In this document: one piece after another, positions 44,210 through 55,461 of the stretch | Numbering within the stretch: the stretch's first letter is position 1 | How the letters are laid out: every line of letters starts with the position of its first letter | Source: Whitmania pigra | Lineage: Eukaryota > Annelida > Clitellata > Hirudinida > Haemopidae | Direction: 5' to 3' | DNA length: 64,000 nt | Assembly: GCA_021613335.1 (NCBI GenBank) | Contig: JAJTWR010000208.1 | Coordinates: 1-64,000 of the forward strand | Notes under the pieces: generated by a model | The model's input: the letters and a program-made list of their open reading frames with translations, nothing else | What the model was told of the DNA's origin: nothing | The model's database searches: none | Program-made: the position numbers and the translations under genes

Positions 44210-46035
44210 AGAGCATTACTGCTATTATTTACATTTTCCATATTTTTCATGTTTTTTTTTATTTAATCAAAAGTAAATTCCAATTATTGTTTGAAATATT
44301 TAAATTCTCTACTGTGGACCTTACTCTTTATAATGTTTATACCATAGAATGGTAGTTGCTTTTGTGTCCAGAGTCTGAATGAATTGGTTCAGGTTCACTT
44401 GAGCCAGTGTACCCAATATTGTAATCAGTTTGAAGTCTGTGGAAAGGATGTCTATTTTGCCATTTATTGGAAAGGTGAATAACTTTCTCATATATGTTAT
44501 TTTTACTTTCTTCTGGGACAAATAATAATAATTAATTTGTAAGGCACTGTGTGCACAGCTTCATAGGCACCATGAATTCTCGCTAGCCAATGATGCCTTG
44601 AAGATGTGGCACTTGAAGACTTCCAGGGATGGATGGGCTCTAACAAAGTGAGGAAGTCTGTTTCAGACAGTAGGGTGGGCATATCAGAAGTCTCTATTGA
44701 TGAGTGATGACTTACATATGGTTGATGAAGATGAATGCTGGAAGGTGAATGAAGACCAGGTGTGTGGCAGAGATGGATAAGGTAGAGGTAGGGGCAAACA
44801 TGGAACCAAGTACTTCAAATCAGTACTTGAGTACAAGGACCCTATGTCTGATAAGGTGGGATGTTACCAGAGTATGATATGTCATGAGGGAGATTATGAA
44901 TGTGATACGACTCTGAATCAGCAACTGCATCAAGCAGTCCCTACTGCTGAGGGTGGGGTCGAGAAGAACAAGCTTGCCAAGTTAGTTTTGGACGTGTTTT
45001 AAGGAATGTGTTAAAGAGGCAGATGTACCATAGAGAAGGGAATTGCAGTCTTCTAGACAAAAGAGAATGAGGCATGCATTGGGCGGAAGTTGTGTCAATG
45101 GAAAGTAGAAGCCTCCATTTTTTCATTCAGTTATGCCTTCTTCACCAGGTTCTTAGATGCAACAAAGAATGACCCTGTGAGCAGTTTGATAGTAGTTTGT
45201 TTTTTTCTGTGTCCATCAACTTTGCCTTTCAGATCTTGTCCTCAAGCATTTAGTTGGCATAGAATAATAGCTCAAATGTCTTATCCAGGCTTCTTGGGAA
45301 ACGATTACAGATATAAGATGAAGCTCGACAGCACTTTCTTTAGGTCATTGAATCATCTGCAATTTCACATCCATAGCAACAAATTTCTGAAAAGTCATGT
45401 ATGGGGGAAGAAGCTTTCTCTTTCAGCAATGGACCTAGTAGATTCATGGAGCTGGATAAACTTAACCATTCAAACTCTTTGCCATTGACTTCCTTATACT
45501 GACACTGCCTCTACTTTAGTCATTTGCTTGGACTACTTCCTATATTTTCCAATTTTTTTTAGATTTCTTATTTCTTTGCGTAGATGTTCAATGTCTGATA
45601 TCGATTAACTTTGAAGCCTTTACTAAGTTTTGAGATAGAATTAGTTCTTTCATAATTAGAAATTACTTTAATTTTCTTTTCCAATAGAAGCCAGTGTCTT
45701 ATTGCTAACAATGAAAATCGATCAAAAGTCACTTAAACATTTGTGAAACAAAAAGATGGAAATCTAGCATAAGCGCAAATCCTAAGATGCTTTATTGGGA
45801 ATGTTTGAACCATTTTGGGCATGATTTTACTAAAGTTTAACTGGGTCATAATTTATTTGAAATTTAAAATTGTATCACAAATAAATCCATTCTTGAAAAT
45901 ATGTCCATGGACATACCGTTTTTCTTCGAAAATAAGCCCCAGCATGATTTTTTAAGATGTTCGTAATATAAGCCCTGGTAACTAGAGCCTGGTTAACATC
46001 GTTAGCAGGTCTTTACGGTCTGTTGCAACGCAATA
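44210..46035. other. No gene recognised
   Basis: Open frames at 44321-44521, 44941-45126 and 45090-45488 lack recognisable motifs. If the EGF exons downstream belong to gene 2, this is intron. Confidence 0.4.
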
Positions 46036-46039
46036 ATAA

Positions 46040-46339
46040 TGAAATAACCTGGGGTCCGGGAACTAGTAAGTTTTAGAGTAAGTTTATTAAGCAAGTATTC
46101 AGTTAACGGAACTGAATAATCGAAGGTAAGAGTTTAAGGAATTGAGGTACTTAGAAGATGCAAATGGATATTTGGGCTTCTAAGTTGTTTGGATTCTCGC
46201 TGAATGTCAGGTGAATATCGAGAATGCTTTTCTGTAGAAATATTAGATACCATGTGCCCGACAAAGATACCAAATATAATGAATTATAAATTTAATTATT
46301 TTAGCAATAAAAAGTTAATTAATTTCTAAGTTTACAACA
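46040..46339 (-). repeat. Solo LTR, family X (300 bp)
   Basis: The plus strand starts TGAAATAACCTGGGGTCCG and ends TAAGTTTACAACA, the complement of the 5230-5538 copy. It is flanked by ATAA at 46036-46039 and 46340-46343, a 4-bp duplication that again supports TG...CA LTR ends. Confidence 0.85.
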
Positions 46340-46559
46340 ATAAGTTGTAAATTCATTCTTAACTTTATTAGTACAGGATTATTAAGCGGGTTCCAAACTG
46401 ATTGACTGAGGCTTAAGTTGTCTGTGGCCTTAATTTCTATTGATAATGCATATTTGACTCGTAAACGAAATCACACGTAAATTATAAGCACTTTTATTAC
46501 TTCAGCAATATAATAAACAGTTCAATAACCCTAATCCTGCGCCTGGCGAATGTCAAGTT

Positions 46560-46790
46560 TTCTCAGGACACAAACAGACAGGAGGATCCCATGAATATTT
46601 CATAGACGGGCATGTCCTACAGCATGTCAATAAGATCAGGGATCTAGGGATTATAATGGACCCATATCTGGAGTTTGACTCACACGTTGGACTAAAAGAG
46701 CTGCTACAATCTCCTGGATGATCCGAACGTCTTTTTCTTCCAAATATCAGGATATTCTAAAGCTTGCCTTCTGTACCTATGTCTCTAGAG
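46560..46790 (+). pseudogene. LINE reverse transcriptase C-terminal fragment
   Basis: The plus-strand frame reads HVNKIRDLGIIMDPYLEFDS, then a broken ISWMIRTSFSSKYQDILKLA. This is the post-YADD region of CR1-type reverse transcriptases (pattern hKDLGVhhDxxLxF). It is short and frame-shifted, and abuts an opposite-strand LINE piece at about 46795. Confidence 0.6.
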
Positions 46791-46794
46791 AGAA

Positions 46795-47905
46795 GTTAAG
46801 GGACTTAGTAATATAGGGACTGATTCTAGAAAGGGTGAGCCTCTCTAGTAGTTTTGATATAGTGGAAAGGTTGGAGATGGGTCCGTAATTAGATGGAGAG
46901 CTAGGGTCAGGCCTGGCTTTTTTAGTTGGTTCTTTGAGTGCTGACCCACGCGGACGGTCTGCTTCTTGAAGGGGGAATGTTTGTCGATGATGTGCTCTAG
47001 CTTTCTGTTGAGGAGAGTGGCAAACCCTTCGGCATCTAGATCGCATGAGTGGAACTCTTTGGAGGCTGAGTGGAGGTCCCTCTTGAAGGTATCCCAGTCA
47101 ATGCTGTTGAGTCGGCGACGGTGAATGACATGAACCAAGGGTTGGGGTTTCTTCACTGAGATATTGGATGATATGAGATGATGATCGGGATACGTCACAT
47201 CAATTATGTTTATGTTGTGGGATGATGGCGTGATGAGAAGATCGAGTATGTGGCCACGGATGTGGGTTGGGGCGGCGACATGCTATGCGAGTCCGTGAGA
47301 CTCGATCGATTCTTCCAGGAGGTGGTGAGTCTTTGTCCCGGTGCCAGGTGCAATCGCTGCAGATGACGAACGGGATGTCATACAATAAGATGAAGTTGAT
47401 GAGTTCTTCGAATGAAGTTATGAATGAAGGCGTGATGGGTCCGGGCCGGCGATAGATAGATGAGATGATGACTGATGATTTGCGGGTGTTGAATTTGAGG
47501 TTAAGAACTTCAAACTAAGCGGAACCACGCTCTATCTTGGTGGGTTTTAAGTCCTGGCGGAAGATGACTGCAATGCCGCCCCCTCTTTTGCCGGTGAAGG
47601 GGCCGCGATGTTGGTGTATTGTGGTGAAGCAGTCTGGGGCAAGGCTGTTTGTGATGCGCGCGGGAGCGTCTGAAGCTATCCAAGTCTCCGTTAGGGCAAG
47701 GATGTCCAAGGCCCCATCGCATAGGCTATCTTAAATGAGAGCGGCCTTGATTACGGCTGAGCGTGCATTTAATAGGCCTAGTTTCAACGAGGCACGGCTC
47801 CTAGTGGCCTTCCTGCGACTGAGCTTGTTGTAAACTTGCGAGCGAGTCTGGCGTGGATTCCAGATGTTGTGAGCGAATAATGTTTTCCTCAATTCTCTAG
47901 CAATT
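46795..47905 (-). pseudogene. LINE fragment (CR1-type): endonuclease to start of RT
   Basis: The minus strand reads LDILALTETWIASDAPARIT (catalytic Glu), GKRGGGIAVIFRQDLKPTK, SSIYRRPGPITPSFITSFEE and FVICSDCTWHRDKD (replacing the usual GDFNxH). Later comes SNYGPISNLSTISKLLERLT, the first RT block. A deletion joins the linker to the RT start near 46.92 kb. The sequence is GC-richer than its surroundings, suggesting a different origin or age. It is dead. Confidence 0.78.
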
Positions 47906-48525
47906 TTAAGAGCCCGATTACTCTAGCAGCGGTCGGCAGTGTTCGGCAGCGGTGAGGGGGGGTCCGGTTTTTTGCAAAATTTGAGTCTCGTAAACATAGA
48001 AATTATATAAATGATACATATTTCGAAAGGGGAGATAATGACTTTTCTGAATATTATAAAATTATTAAATTTATTCAATTACTCGCTTTTGAATGGAGAT
48101 ATCCCACTTCAATGCATCACGAATGATGACCCCCAAGCAGTTTATAGGGTTTCCGACGTCGCCAGGTAGACCGTATGGGCTAGAGTCACCGACAGATTTT
48201 AAGGCCATCCTTTGGAGGGAAAAGCGAAACCAAGTCTTTGCTAGTGTACCAGATGACGGCCATGTAGATGCGGTCAACAATAATAAGGTGAGCGATATCC
48301 CAGGAAAAACGCAAAACACGCGACGTATCTCGCCGACGCCAGAGATTTTCTCATTTTATTTTACCTCGAGGAAGTAAGTTGTTCATCGAAAGACAAACTA
48401 ACGGCAGGGAAGAGCGACAGATGAAGGCAATTCGAAAAATTGGCTTTAAATCGAATTTTAATTGCCTAAACGCTAGAGCTTAAACAAAACAACCGCACTT
48501 ATTGCTCGCTGAACACGCTTTATAA
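47906..48525. other. No element or gene recognised
   Basis: The 48093-48377 plus frame and 48071-48319 minus frame overlap without motif. Locally GC-rich (CAGCGGTCGGCAGTGTTCGG near 47.93 kb). Confidence 0.35.
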
Positions 48526-48533
48526 TGTTCTAT

Positions 48534-49822
48534 CAGTGATGGGCAAAATAAATCGTGATTTAGGCAAGGTTGCGATTCGATTTGAACTTTGTTGAATTCG
48601 ATTTTGGCCTCAGTGATTCTGATTCGATTAGATTTGCTTTTTTTGATTCGATTTGCTTTTTCAAATCGAATCATTGAAATAAAGATGGTTATATATTTTT
48701 GATTTTGTAAAAATGGTTATATATTTAAGAATTCTATATCTTTGGCGTGCTCCCTGTTAAATAAACATTGTTGTAGGTTACATGCTTTTGTTCTACTTGT
48801 AGCTTTACCGTGTTTTAAATATGTTCGAGTTAGATAGCAGGAAATATGGGATTTTTCTCTTTAGTCCAGTCATCTAGAGCTGTACAAAGATGCAAAAGAA
48901 AAAGATAAGGAAACAACAACTCAACAGAGTCATTCGTTGCTACCATTCATGGCTGTGGCAGGATGTATTAATGAAAATTCTCTTTCTCTGACATACAATG
49001 ATTCCAATCCAAAGCAAAAGGTCCTTACCGAAGGAATAGTGAAACATCTTGTAGCCGAAGCAATGCTTTCACTAAGCATAGTTGAAAGTTCAGGTTTTGC
49101 CTCTTTTATGAGAATTGTGGATCCAAATTATGTTATCCCAAGTAGAAGGACTGTAAATAGAAAATTAACTGGTGTATTGCAGACAGTAAGAGACAATTTG
49201 AAGAATGAAATAGAACTACTAATTAATAATAATTTGAGCGTCAGATGTGTACATGCTTCAACAGATTTGTGGAGCAGCCTTTCATTTGAACCAATTATTG
49301 GAGTAAAATTCCACTACTTTGACGAAGGCTTTCAACTGAGAACAAAGACGGCTGCTTACAGACACTTCGGGTCCCAACACACAGGAAAAAATATTTGTGC
49401 AGCTTTTGAGGAAATACTGTCAGAGTATGGGTTGCAGAGTATTGACATCGGATATTTTGTTACTGACAATGCCAGAAACATGCTCAAAGCATTCACAATA
49501 TTTTCCGAGGAAGCTGCCAGGTTTGCCTTTGATCAAAAGGAAAATAAAAGATTATATGTACTGATTATCAGACACCTCTTTTTGGTTTCAATAAATAAAT
49601 AAAAAAAAAATAATAAAACTAAAAATGTTGGCTGTTAATTTCATTGTGTTTTGCTCGAAAAAATTTGCGAAGATAGGGCAGCAGTAAATTTTGGAAGATT
49701 TGATTCGATTTGGGATTTGGGCATTTGGGATTTGATTCTATTTGAGATTTGGTTGTTGAGATTTATATAATTTTACAAATGATTTGAGATTTGACCATTG
49801 AGATTCGATTTGATTTGATTTG
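48534..49822 (+). mobile_element. hAT element, family A copy 3, right terminus lost
   Basis: It starts CAGTGATGGGCAAAA. Perfect 8-bp duplications TGTTCTAT lie at 48526-48533 and 49823-49830. The right end stops at GATTTGATTTGATTTG, without the expected CATCACTG. The transposase is the longest of the three family A copies. Confidence 0.85.
48937..49602 (+). pseudogene. hAT transposase, N-terminal catalytic half (family A)
   Basis: A 221-residue frame with an N-terminal helical region (IVKHLVAEAMLSLSIVESSG, then ASFMRIVDPNYVIPSRRTVN) and the start of the RNase H-like fold: VRCVHASTDLWSSLSFEPII carries the first catalytic Asp (TDLW, usual TDxW). Later SIDIGYFVTDNARNMLKAF carries the second (TDNA). 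It ends after AARFAFDQKENK, where the element is internally deleted. No BED finger is in frame; upstream remnants at 48.86-48.94 kb may be its tail. It complements copy 1, which keeps the dimerisation domain. Confidence 0.85.
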
Positions 49823-49854
49823 TGTTCTATACATAAAGAGCTATGTTGAATATG

Positions 49855-50050
49855 TTGCATGCAAGAGTGGCTGAGTGGATGTGTGTGCCTGTGTGATTGT
49901 GTGTGGATGAGTGCCAGGCTGAGTGAGTGCATGTGGGCGGGAGGGTGGGATTCCTGCAAGAGTGAGTAGTTGAGTGAGTGTGGGTGGATGAGTGTTGGCG
50001 AGAGTTTGAGAGGATTGAGTGCATGTTCTGCCTGCTTGAGTGAGTGCCTT
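49855..50050. repeat. Degenerate GAGTG/GTGT simple repeat
   Basis: TGAGTGAGTG-like units with interruptions by TGTGTGTGCC and GGGCGGGAGGG. The His/Thr-rich minus-strand frames over it are artefacts. Confidence 0.8.
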
Positions 50051-50826
50051 TAATGGTAATCGTTTGAGTGATTTATTGTTTTTCCTAATCATAATCTTAA
50101 TCTCTTAATCTTCCAAAACACTGTTAGAAATTAGCTCAGCTAACCCTTCCTTCAATAGATTGTTTTTATACACTCATTGGTGCACAGATATTTTCTAGTA
50201 ACATTTAGTTATAAGTTTTGTTAATGAAGATGAGTTAATCTTAGCGAAAAGGAGAAAGGCAAAGTAAAGGCACGCACGCTGTACGAATTAGTTGAATTAC
50301 CGCACAAGGTGTTATTGGCAACAGTCGGAATGTGTCGTGTTTGAAGCAGGAATGTCATAGAAGTGGCCACAAAAAGTTTCTGGCGATTTGCATTATGTGC
50401 GATGGAGGCGATAACTGCCTCAGATCTAGCCAAAAAACGTGGTATGCAAACAATGTGATCAAAAATCGATATAGATAAAAAATAGAGGGTAGATTGGAGA
50501 TACTGGAAATAAAATTTAAAAATTGTAAACATTCGGTTTGTATGTTTAATTATTGTTTGAAAACTTTGATGCAGAATTTATAGCTGATCCCTTTGTGTGC
50601 AGTTATTACCGCCGTTTAAGCGCACTATAAATGAACTACAAAAGCATTGAATGAGCTAAGTAGGTCATTATCTAAAATTTCAATCAGAGTTAAGTGTCCC
50701 AGAGAATTTTTCAAACATTTTGTAAACTTGTATTTGGCGAGTTATCAGGAAGTTATGGAATGTCATGGCTTCTTATTATAAATTCACTGGTTACATATAA
50801 AATTCAAATGGTTAGCTTATTTACAT
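50051..50826. other. No gene recognised
   Basis: The 50221-50532 minus-strand frame is hydrophobic at first but has no domain and no splice support. Confidence 0.4.
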
Positions 50827-50944
50827 TTGATAAAAGATAAAAAGGCTATTGGATTTTCTAATTCATCTTGGGATTGTATATATGAACTCAAGAACTGCCC
50901 AATATGTCCTAAAGGGAAAAAGGGTGTTGATTGCGAAATAAATG
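50827..50944 (+). CDS. EGF-like exon (host gene, partial)
   Basis: The frame reads SSWDCIYELKNCPICPKGKK, then GVDCEIN, ending in phase 1 at a GT donor (GTAATG, 50945). The CX2CX8C ending CPICPKGKKGVDC matches the C-terminal loop of an EGF-like or laminin-EGF module. The left boundary is uncertain; an acceptor-like AG lies near 50840. It may be a downstream exon of WSC-type gene 2 on the same strand. What follows is AT-rich, with a 51.0-kb hydrophobic stretch that is not in an exon by the splice reading. Confidence 0.45.
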
Positions 50945-51255
50945 GTAATGCCCTAAAGGCTTTTTTTATTTTAAAATATTATCTACTATTATTGTTAATA
51001 TTTTATTTGTTTATACGTCGAAAACAGTCATTATAATTCAATTTTATTCACACGAATACAAGCCGCCAGTAACTCAGCGATAAACAACATAACAACCACT
51101 AAAAGTGAACGCTCATTCAATTATGGCGTCATAACAATTATGTATCTAATCCGGTGATTCGAGATTGTAAATTAGCAATCCAACACCTTTATTGCATCAA
51201 CAACCAGTCAAAACAACAGCGCGCCGTAAAGATTATTGTTTATTGTCCTGAAGCA
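50945..51255. other. AT-rich stretch, nothing recognised
   Basis: If the donor at 50945 is used this is intron. Confidence 0.4.
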
Positions 51256-51360
51256 TTGTAATGAAATAACCTGGGCTTCTAATTTGTTTGGATTCTCGCT
51301 GAATGTCAGATGATTAGCGAGAATGCTTTCTATAGCAATAACAGCGATACCACGTGCACG
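51256..51360 (-). repeat. LTR family X fragment (internally deleted)
   Basis: TGAAATAACCTGGGCTTCTA joins the LTR end directly to its middle (the ~90-bp region with AATAAA is missing). It continues through GAATGCTTTCTATAGCAATA to about 51357 and then breaks off. Confidence 0.75.
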
Positions 51361-51388
51361 GCCTTCGTGGGTGGTGTCGAATGGCTTT

Positions 51389-51564
51389 TGTTATGTACTA
51401 GACAGGCAGCCTCAGAGAGAGAGGGAGATAGAAAGATAGCAAAGCAACCGGACTTTATTTCACAATCATAATAATATACACTATATTGGACTAGCGTTCC
51501 AAAGACGCTGTATTGTAATTATATTGCCCTGAGACAATAATATAATTTTACAATCATCCCAACA
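51389..51564 (-). repeat. 3' LTR of the gypsy element (176 bp)
   Basis: On the minus strand it runs TGTTGGGATGATTG to TAGTACATAACA (TG...CA). The purine tract CTTAGGAGGGAGG precedes it immediately. It contains AATAAA (GTGAAATAAAGTCC). No second copy is in the window. Confidence 0.82.
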
Positions 51565-51581
51565 CCTCCCTCCTAAGACTG

Positions 51582-52229
51582 TTAACCGTCGCCATAGGAT
51601 TTCTTCCAAGGTTCTACGACAAGTCTTTTGGGAGAATGACGTGTTCTCTGCGGTCTCTGCTTCTGTTGTTTTTCAGAAGATTCCGACACATTCGGAAGTA
51701 TTTCTTCTTTTGAGTTTTGCAAACTCATTAAGTCTTCTTCTTGTAAGTCTTCATTCTCTACCTGGTCTTCACAGTTCCTGTCCTGTTTCCACTGTGACTC
51801 AAGAAGTCCAGCTTCATCAAGGAACTGTCTTGAGGCTAACGGAGTGTAACGAGGTCGAAGTTGATTTGCATGTCTCATCCAGACATGTCCATCTAATGCA
51901 ACATCGAAGATCCTCTCTCCTCGGCGGAACAAGATTTTTGCTGGTGCCCATCTTTGATGACCTGAGCGGAAGTCTTTCACCCAAACCAAATCATTTTCGT
52001 TGAAAACTTTGGTCTTAGTTCCATGATGCTTATTGAATTGCGTTTCCATTTTCTTATCACGGAACTTGCCTGGTTCATCTGATGGTTTCAGAAGAGAAAT
52101 TCTTGTTCTTAGCTGCCTTCCTAAGTTTTCTGCCGGAGATTTTCCTCCTGGGGATGACACGCAAGGAGTGCTTCTATAAGACAAAAAAAATGTCTGAAGT
52201 ACTTCTAGAGCTGGCCCCTGATTTTTCAT
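51582..52229 (-). pseudogene. Gypsy integrase C-terminal part, frame-shifted from pol
   Basis: The 215-residue frame carries the end of the integrase core (LEVLQTFFLSYRSTPCVSSP, SPAENLGRQLRTRISLL) and the C-terminal DNA-binding region (DLVWVKDFRSGHQRWAPAKI). A polar tail of unknown role (PQRTRHSPKRLVVEPWKK) follows. It lies in a different frame from the upstream pol frame. The integrase core between about 52229 and 52379, including its second catalytic Asp and Glu region, is disrupted, so integration function is lost. Confidence 0.85.
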
Positions 52230-52378
52230 TTTTTGAATAGCTGTTTTGAAAGTATCTACGAAACGTTCTGCCTGGCCATTTGATTGCGGATGTTAAGGTG
52301 GAGAACGAATATGTATAATGCCATGGTGCTCACAAAAATTCTTAAATTCGTGGGCCGTGAATTGAGTACCATTATCTG

Positions 52379-54832
52379 TCACAACCGTTTTTGGAAAACC
52401 AAACTGTGCAAAGTTTGTCTTAGCTGTCTTATGGTCGCATGTGTATTACTGGTTACCATGTCATAGATTTCTGGCCATTTTGAGTATGCATCGACTAATA
52501 TCATATACATTCTTCCTTCTAATGGGCCTGCGAAGTCAATGTGAATCCTACCCCAAGGTTTATTTTCCTTAGGCCACGAACATAATGGTGCCTTAACAGG
52601 ATTTTTGGCTGCTTCCTGGCAACTCTGACAAGACTTGGCTAAATCTTCTATGTCATTGTTTATGTTCGTCCAGTAAACATATGCTCTAGCCAAGGCCTTC
52701 ATACGGTTGATACATGGATGTCCTTCATGTAGTGTACCTAGGACCTCCCGTTGTAGACTTTTGGGTATCACCACCCTATTGCCGTAGAAAAGACATTCTG
52801 AATGAACTGAAAGTGCCTGCCTAATTGCATAAAATCTTGACAATTCGCTAGACATTTTGTAGGGCCACTTTCCATTGCAATTCATTAATTGATTTAATAC
52901 TTCATCATTTTTCGTCTCTTTAATTACCTTTGCAGATGTTACAGGTAATTTTCCTAGAGATACATGAAAAACTGAGTTTACATCAACCTCTATTTTAGCA
53001 ATAACTTGATCTTCCTGAGGTGCTACCTGCTTCATGATCAATCTAGATAATGCATCTGCCTGGCCGAAATTCGTTGTCTTGCAGTATTCTATCTTGAAAT
53101 CATATCTTTGAAGAATAAGACACCAACGCTGTAATCGGCTTGCTGTATAGACAGGGATGCCCTTTTTGCTTCCATAAATGGCTAAGAGAGGCTTGTGGTC
53201 AGTTAGTAGTTTAAATCTCCTTCCACAAATGTACCTGTGGAATTTGCGAATAGCAAATACTATTGCTAAACCTTCTTTTTCTACTTGTCCATAATTTCTT
53301 TCAGCATCAGTCAAAGCCCGACTGGCATGAAAAATAGCTTTTTCCGAGCCATCTAGAAATTTATGAGATATTACTGCTCCTAACCCATACTCTGAAGCAT
53401 CAGCCGCGACAATTATCTCCTTACTTGGGTCAAAATGAGTTAGAGCTAGATTTGACGTCAGTGTCTTCTTTGCTTTTTCAAAAGCAACTTGACATTCTGT
53501 GGACCACTTGAATTTGACGTCTTTCTTCAATAGTGCATCTAAAGGGGCTCGCAATTCCCTCATGTTTTTGATGAATGCACCATAATGATTAAGGAGACCA
53601 AGAAACGATCTAACTTGTTCAACATTTCTTGGTGCCGGCATTTCCGTGATTGCTGCTATCTTGTCCGGATCAGGATGTCGTCCTGCTGCATCAATGCAGA
53701 AACCCAAGTATTTGATTCTGGGCATAAAGAAATTGCACTTGTCAAGTCGGACATGGAAGCCATACTTTAGGATCCTTTTAAACAATGCCTCCAAATTGGC
53801 GGTGTGCTCCTCGAAACTGCGGCCTGTCACAATAATATCATCGAGATACGCTGCTACACCTTGTAAGCCTGCAATCATAGAATCTATAATCTGTTGAAAA
53901 ATGCCGGGTGCCGATTTTACACCGAAAGGCAGACGATTATATCTAAAAAGTCCACGATGAGTATTAATCGTAAGCATTTCTTTCGAATTTTCCTCCACTT
54001 CGACCTGTAAATAAGCATCGGCAAGGTCGATCTGAGTAAATAATGTGCCACCATTCAACTTTGTGTAAATGTCATCAGGAGTGGGTAGCGGATGCTGGTG
54101 CAATAACAGCGAGTCGTTTAATCCAGTCGAATAGTCACCACAGAGGCGGATGCTTCCGTTCGCCTTTTTGACAACGACAATTGGGGCTGCCCATTTTGAG
54201 TAATCAACTTCTCCTTCTCCTTTTAGCCTATTGATTTCCTCATCAAGCCTGGCTAAATCCATGAATGGCACTGGTCTTTTCTTTCTGAAGACTGGTTGTG
54301 CATCGGGTTTAAGACTCAACTTGGCTTTGGTCACCCTGCACAAACCTAGACCTGAGGAAAATATCTCTTTATACTGCTCCTTGAGTTTCTCCATGCCCTT
54401 CCTTGAGTCGATCTCCACACTTCTGCATGTCCTATAATTATCGACTACTCTGGACATCTCTGGCAGCTGCTGAATCCAAGGCATTCCACATATGTCTGAG
54501 CCATCTGTGACGTAGCAATTTCCTTTACCATTAATAATATTGCCTAATTTGTCCCTCACAATGAACTCCACTTCCAGTTCTCCATGAACTTTGAGTTCTG
54601 ACCCGTTTGCAGTTCTCAAGACAATGTCTGTCTGTTTTAAGTTTTGTGACCCAATCCTCACCCAACTGCAGTACGACATAAGTGAAACATCAGCGCCAGT
54701 ATCTAAGAGAAATTTGAAGGATTTCCCTTTTACCGAAATTATCAGCATATACTGTATTAATTTCTCTTCGTCTGGAAAACTTCCTTCTCTCCTTGTTCTG
54801 AGGACACTTATTTTTGAAATGTGGTCCTCCAC
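52379..54832 (-). pseudogene. Gypsy pol: protease, reverse transcriptase, RNase H, integrase N-part
   Basis: An 817-residue open frame. Protease: FKFLLDTGADVSLMSY (about residue 40). RT: SKWAAPIVVVKKANGSIRLC, LFTQIDLADAYLQVEV, PFGVKSAPGIFQQI and VAAYLDDIIVTGR (YxDD). RNase H: IVAADASEYGLGAVISHKF, then LTDHKPLLAIYG. Integrase: HEGHPCINRMKALARAYVYW, CQSCQEAAKNP (HHCC zinc-binding region), then IHIDFAGPLEGRMYMILVDA with the first catalytic Asp. It is open throughout. The break comes just past the integrase start. Gag overlaps it by 143 bases in another frame, consistent with ribosomal frameshifting. Confidence 0.9.
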
Positions 54833-55460
54833 ATAAGAAACATGAAGGTGTCTTCATTACCTTTTTAGGAGCATTCTTCCGGGTGAAATTTTGTTCTCTC
54901 CTTCCAACAGTATTTATTGCTGTTGGAACTGCGAGTGCTTTGGAGTCGTCCTTTGCCGATTTAATTACACGATAGATATTGGCTAATTCCTGCAAGGTTA
55001 CCTCATCTGATTCGTCTAATTTGTTTAATAGATGTCTTCTAAAATCTTCTAGTTCTGGAGCCCTGAATGCCATCACAAATGACAGACACTTGAGTGCTTC
55101 AATGTCAATCTTGCGACCTTCAGCATCCTCCCATTGCTTGTTGATAAGGTTCAGTGTGTGGTCTACATCACTACCTGGAGCAAAAGAGATTTGAAGACAT
55201 TCAAATCTTCGGCGGAAGAGAGTCTTTTTCGGACTGAATAAGTCTCTCAGGACTTTTACGGTTTCTTCCCAGCTCATCTCTGACGGCGGCTTTGGTGAAA
55301 TCCTTGCTGAAAATTGTGCGTAGCTATTCGAGTCCAACAGAGAAACCAGCAGGTCAACCTTTTCACTGTCACTGTGAAAGCTCTGGCTTGAAATACTGCT
55401 TTCAAATCTCTGGAACCATGTCTCGAAATTGTTTGCTTCCGGATCATGAGGTCAACAGTA
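54690..55460 (-). pseudogene. Gypsy gag (truncated at the N-terminus)
   Basis: The frame from about 55337 to 54690 contains the capsid-like helical region (VKVLRDLFSPKKTLFRRRFE, FAPGSDVDHTLNLINKQWED) and one zinc knuckle, CFLCGGPHFKNKCP (CX2CX4HX4C). Gag-like sequence continues in a broken frame to about 55460. The start codon is not retained. Only one CCHC box is visible, as in many gypsy elements with a single knuckle. Confidence 0.85.
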
Positions 55461-55461
55461 A

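Larger units (their letters stand above)
51389..55460 (-). mobile_element. Ty3/gypsy retrotransposon, 5' LTR missing
   Basis: It has the order gag, protease, RT, RNase H, integrase on the minus strand, followed by a polypurine tract and 3' LTR. At 55460 the gag is cut and an unrelated plus-strand frame begins, so the 5' LTR and primer-binding site are absent. The pol layout resembles invertebrate K02A2.6-like gypsy elements. Confidence 0.9.

Noticed and set aside
45090..45488. 132-residue plus-strand frame
   Set aside because: No recognisable domain, no signal peptide of quality, no splice context and no paralogue in the window.
49738..50092. His/Thr-rich minus-strand frames
   Set aside because: They translate the degenerate GAGTG simple repeat.
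51360..51400. Idea that LTR family X is the LTR of the adjacent gypsy element
   Set aside because: The gypsy 3' LTR (51389-51564) follows a polypurine tract and differs completely in sequence. Family X at 51256-51360 is just a neighbouring fragment.
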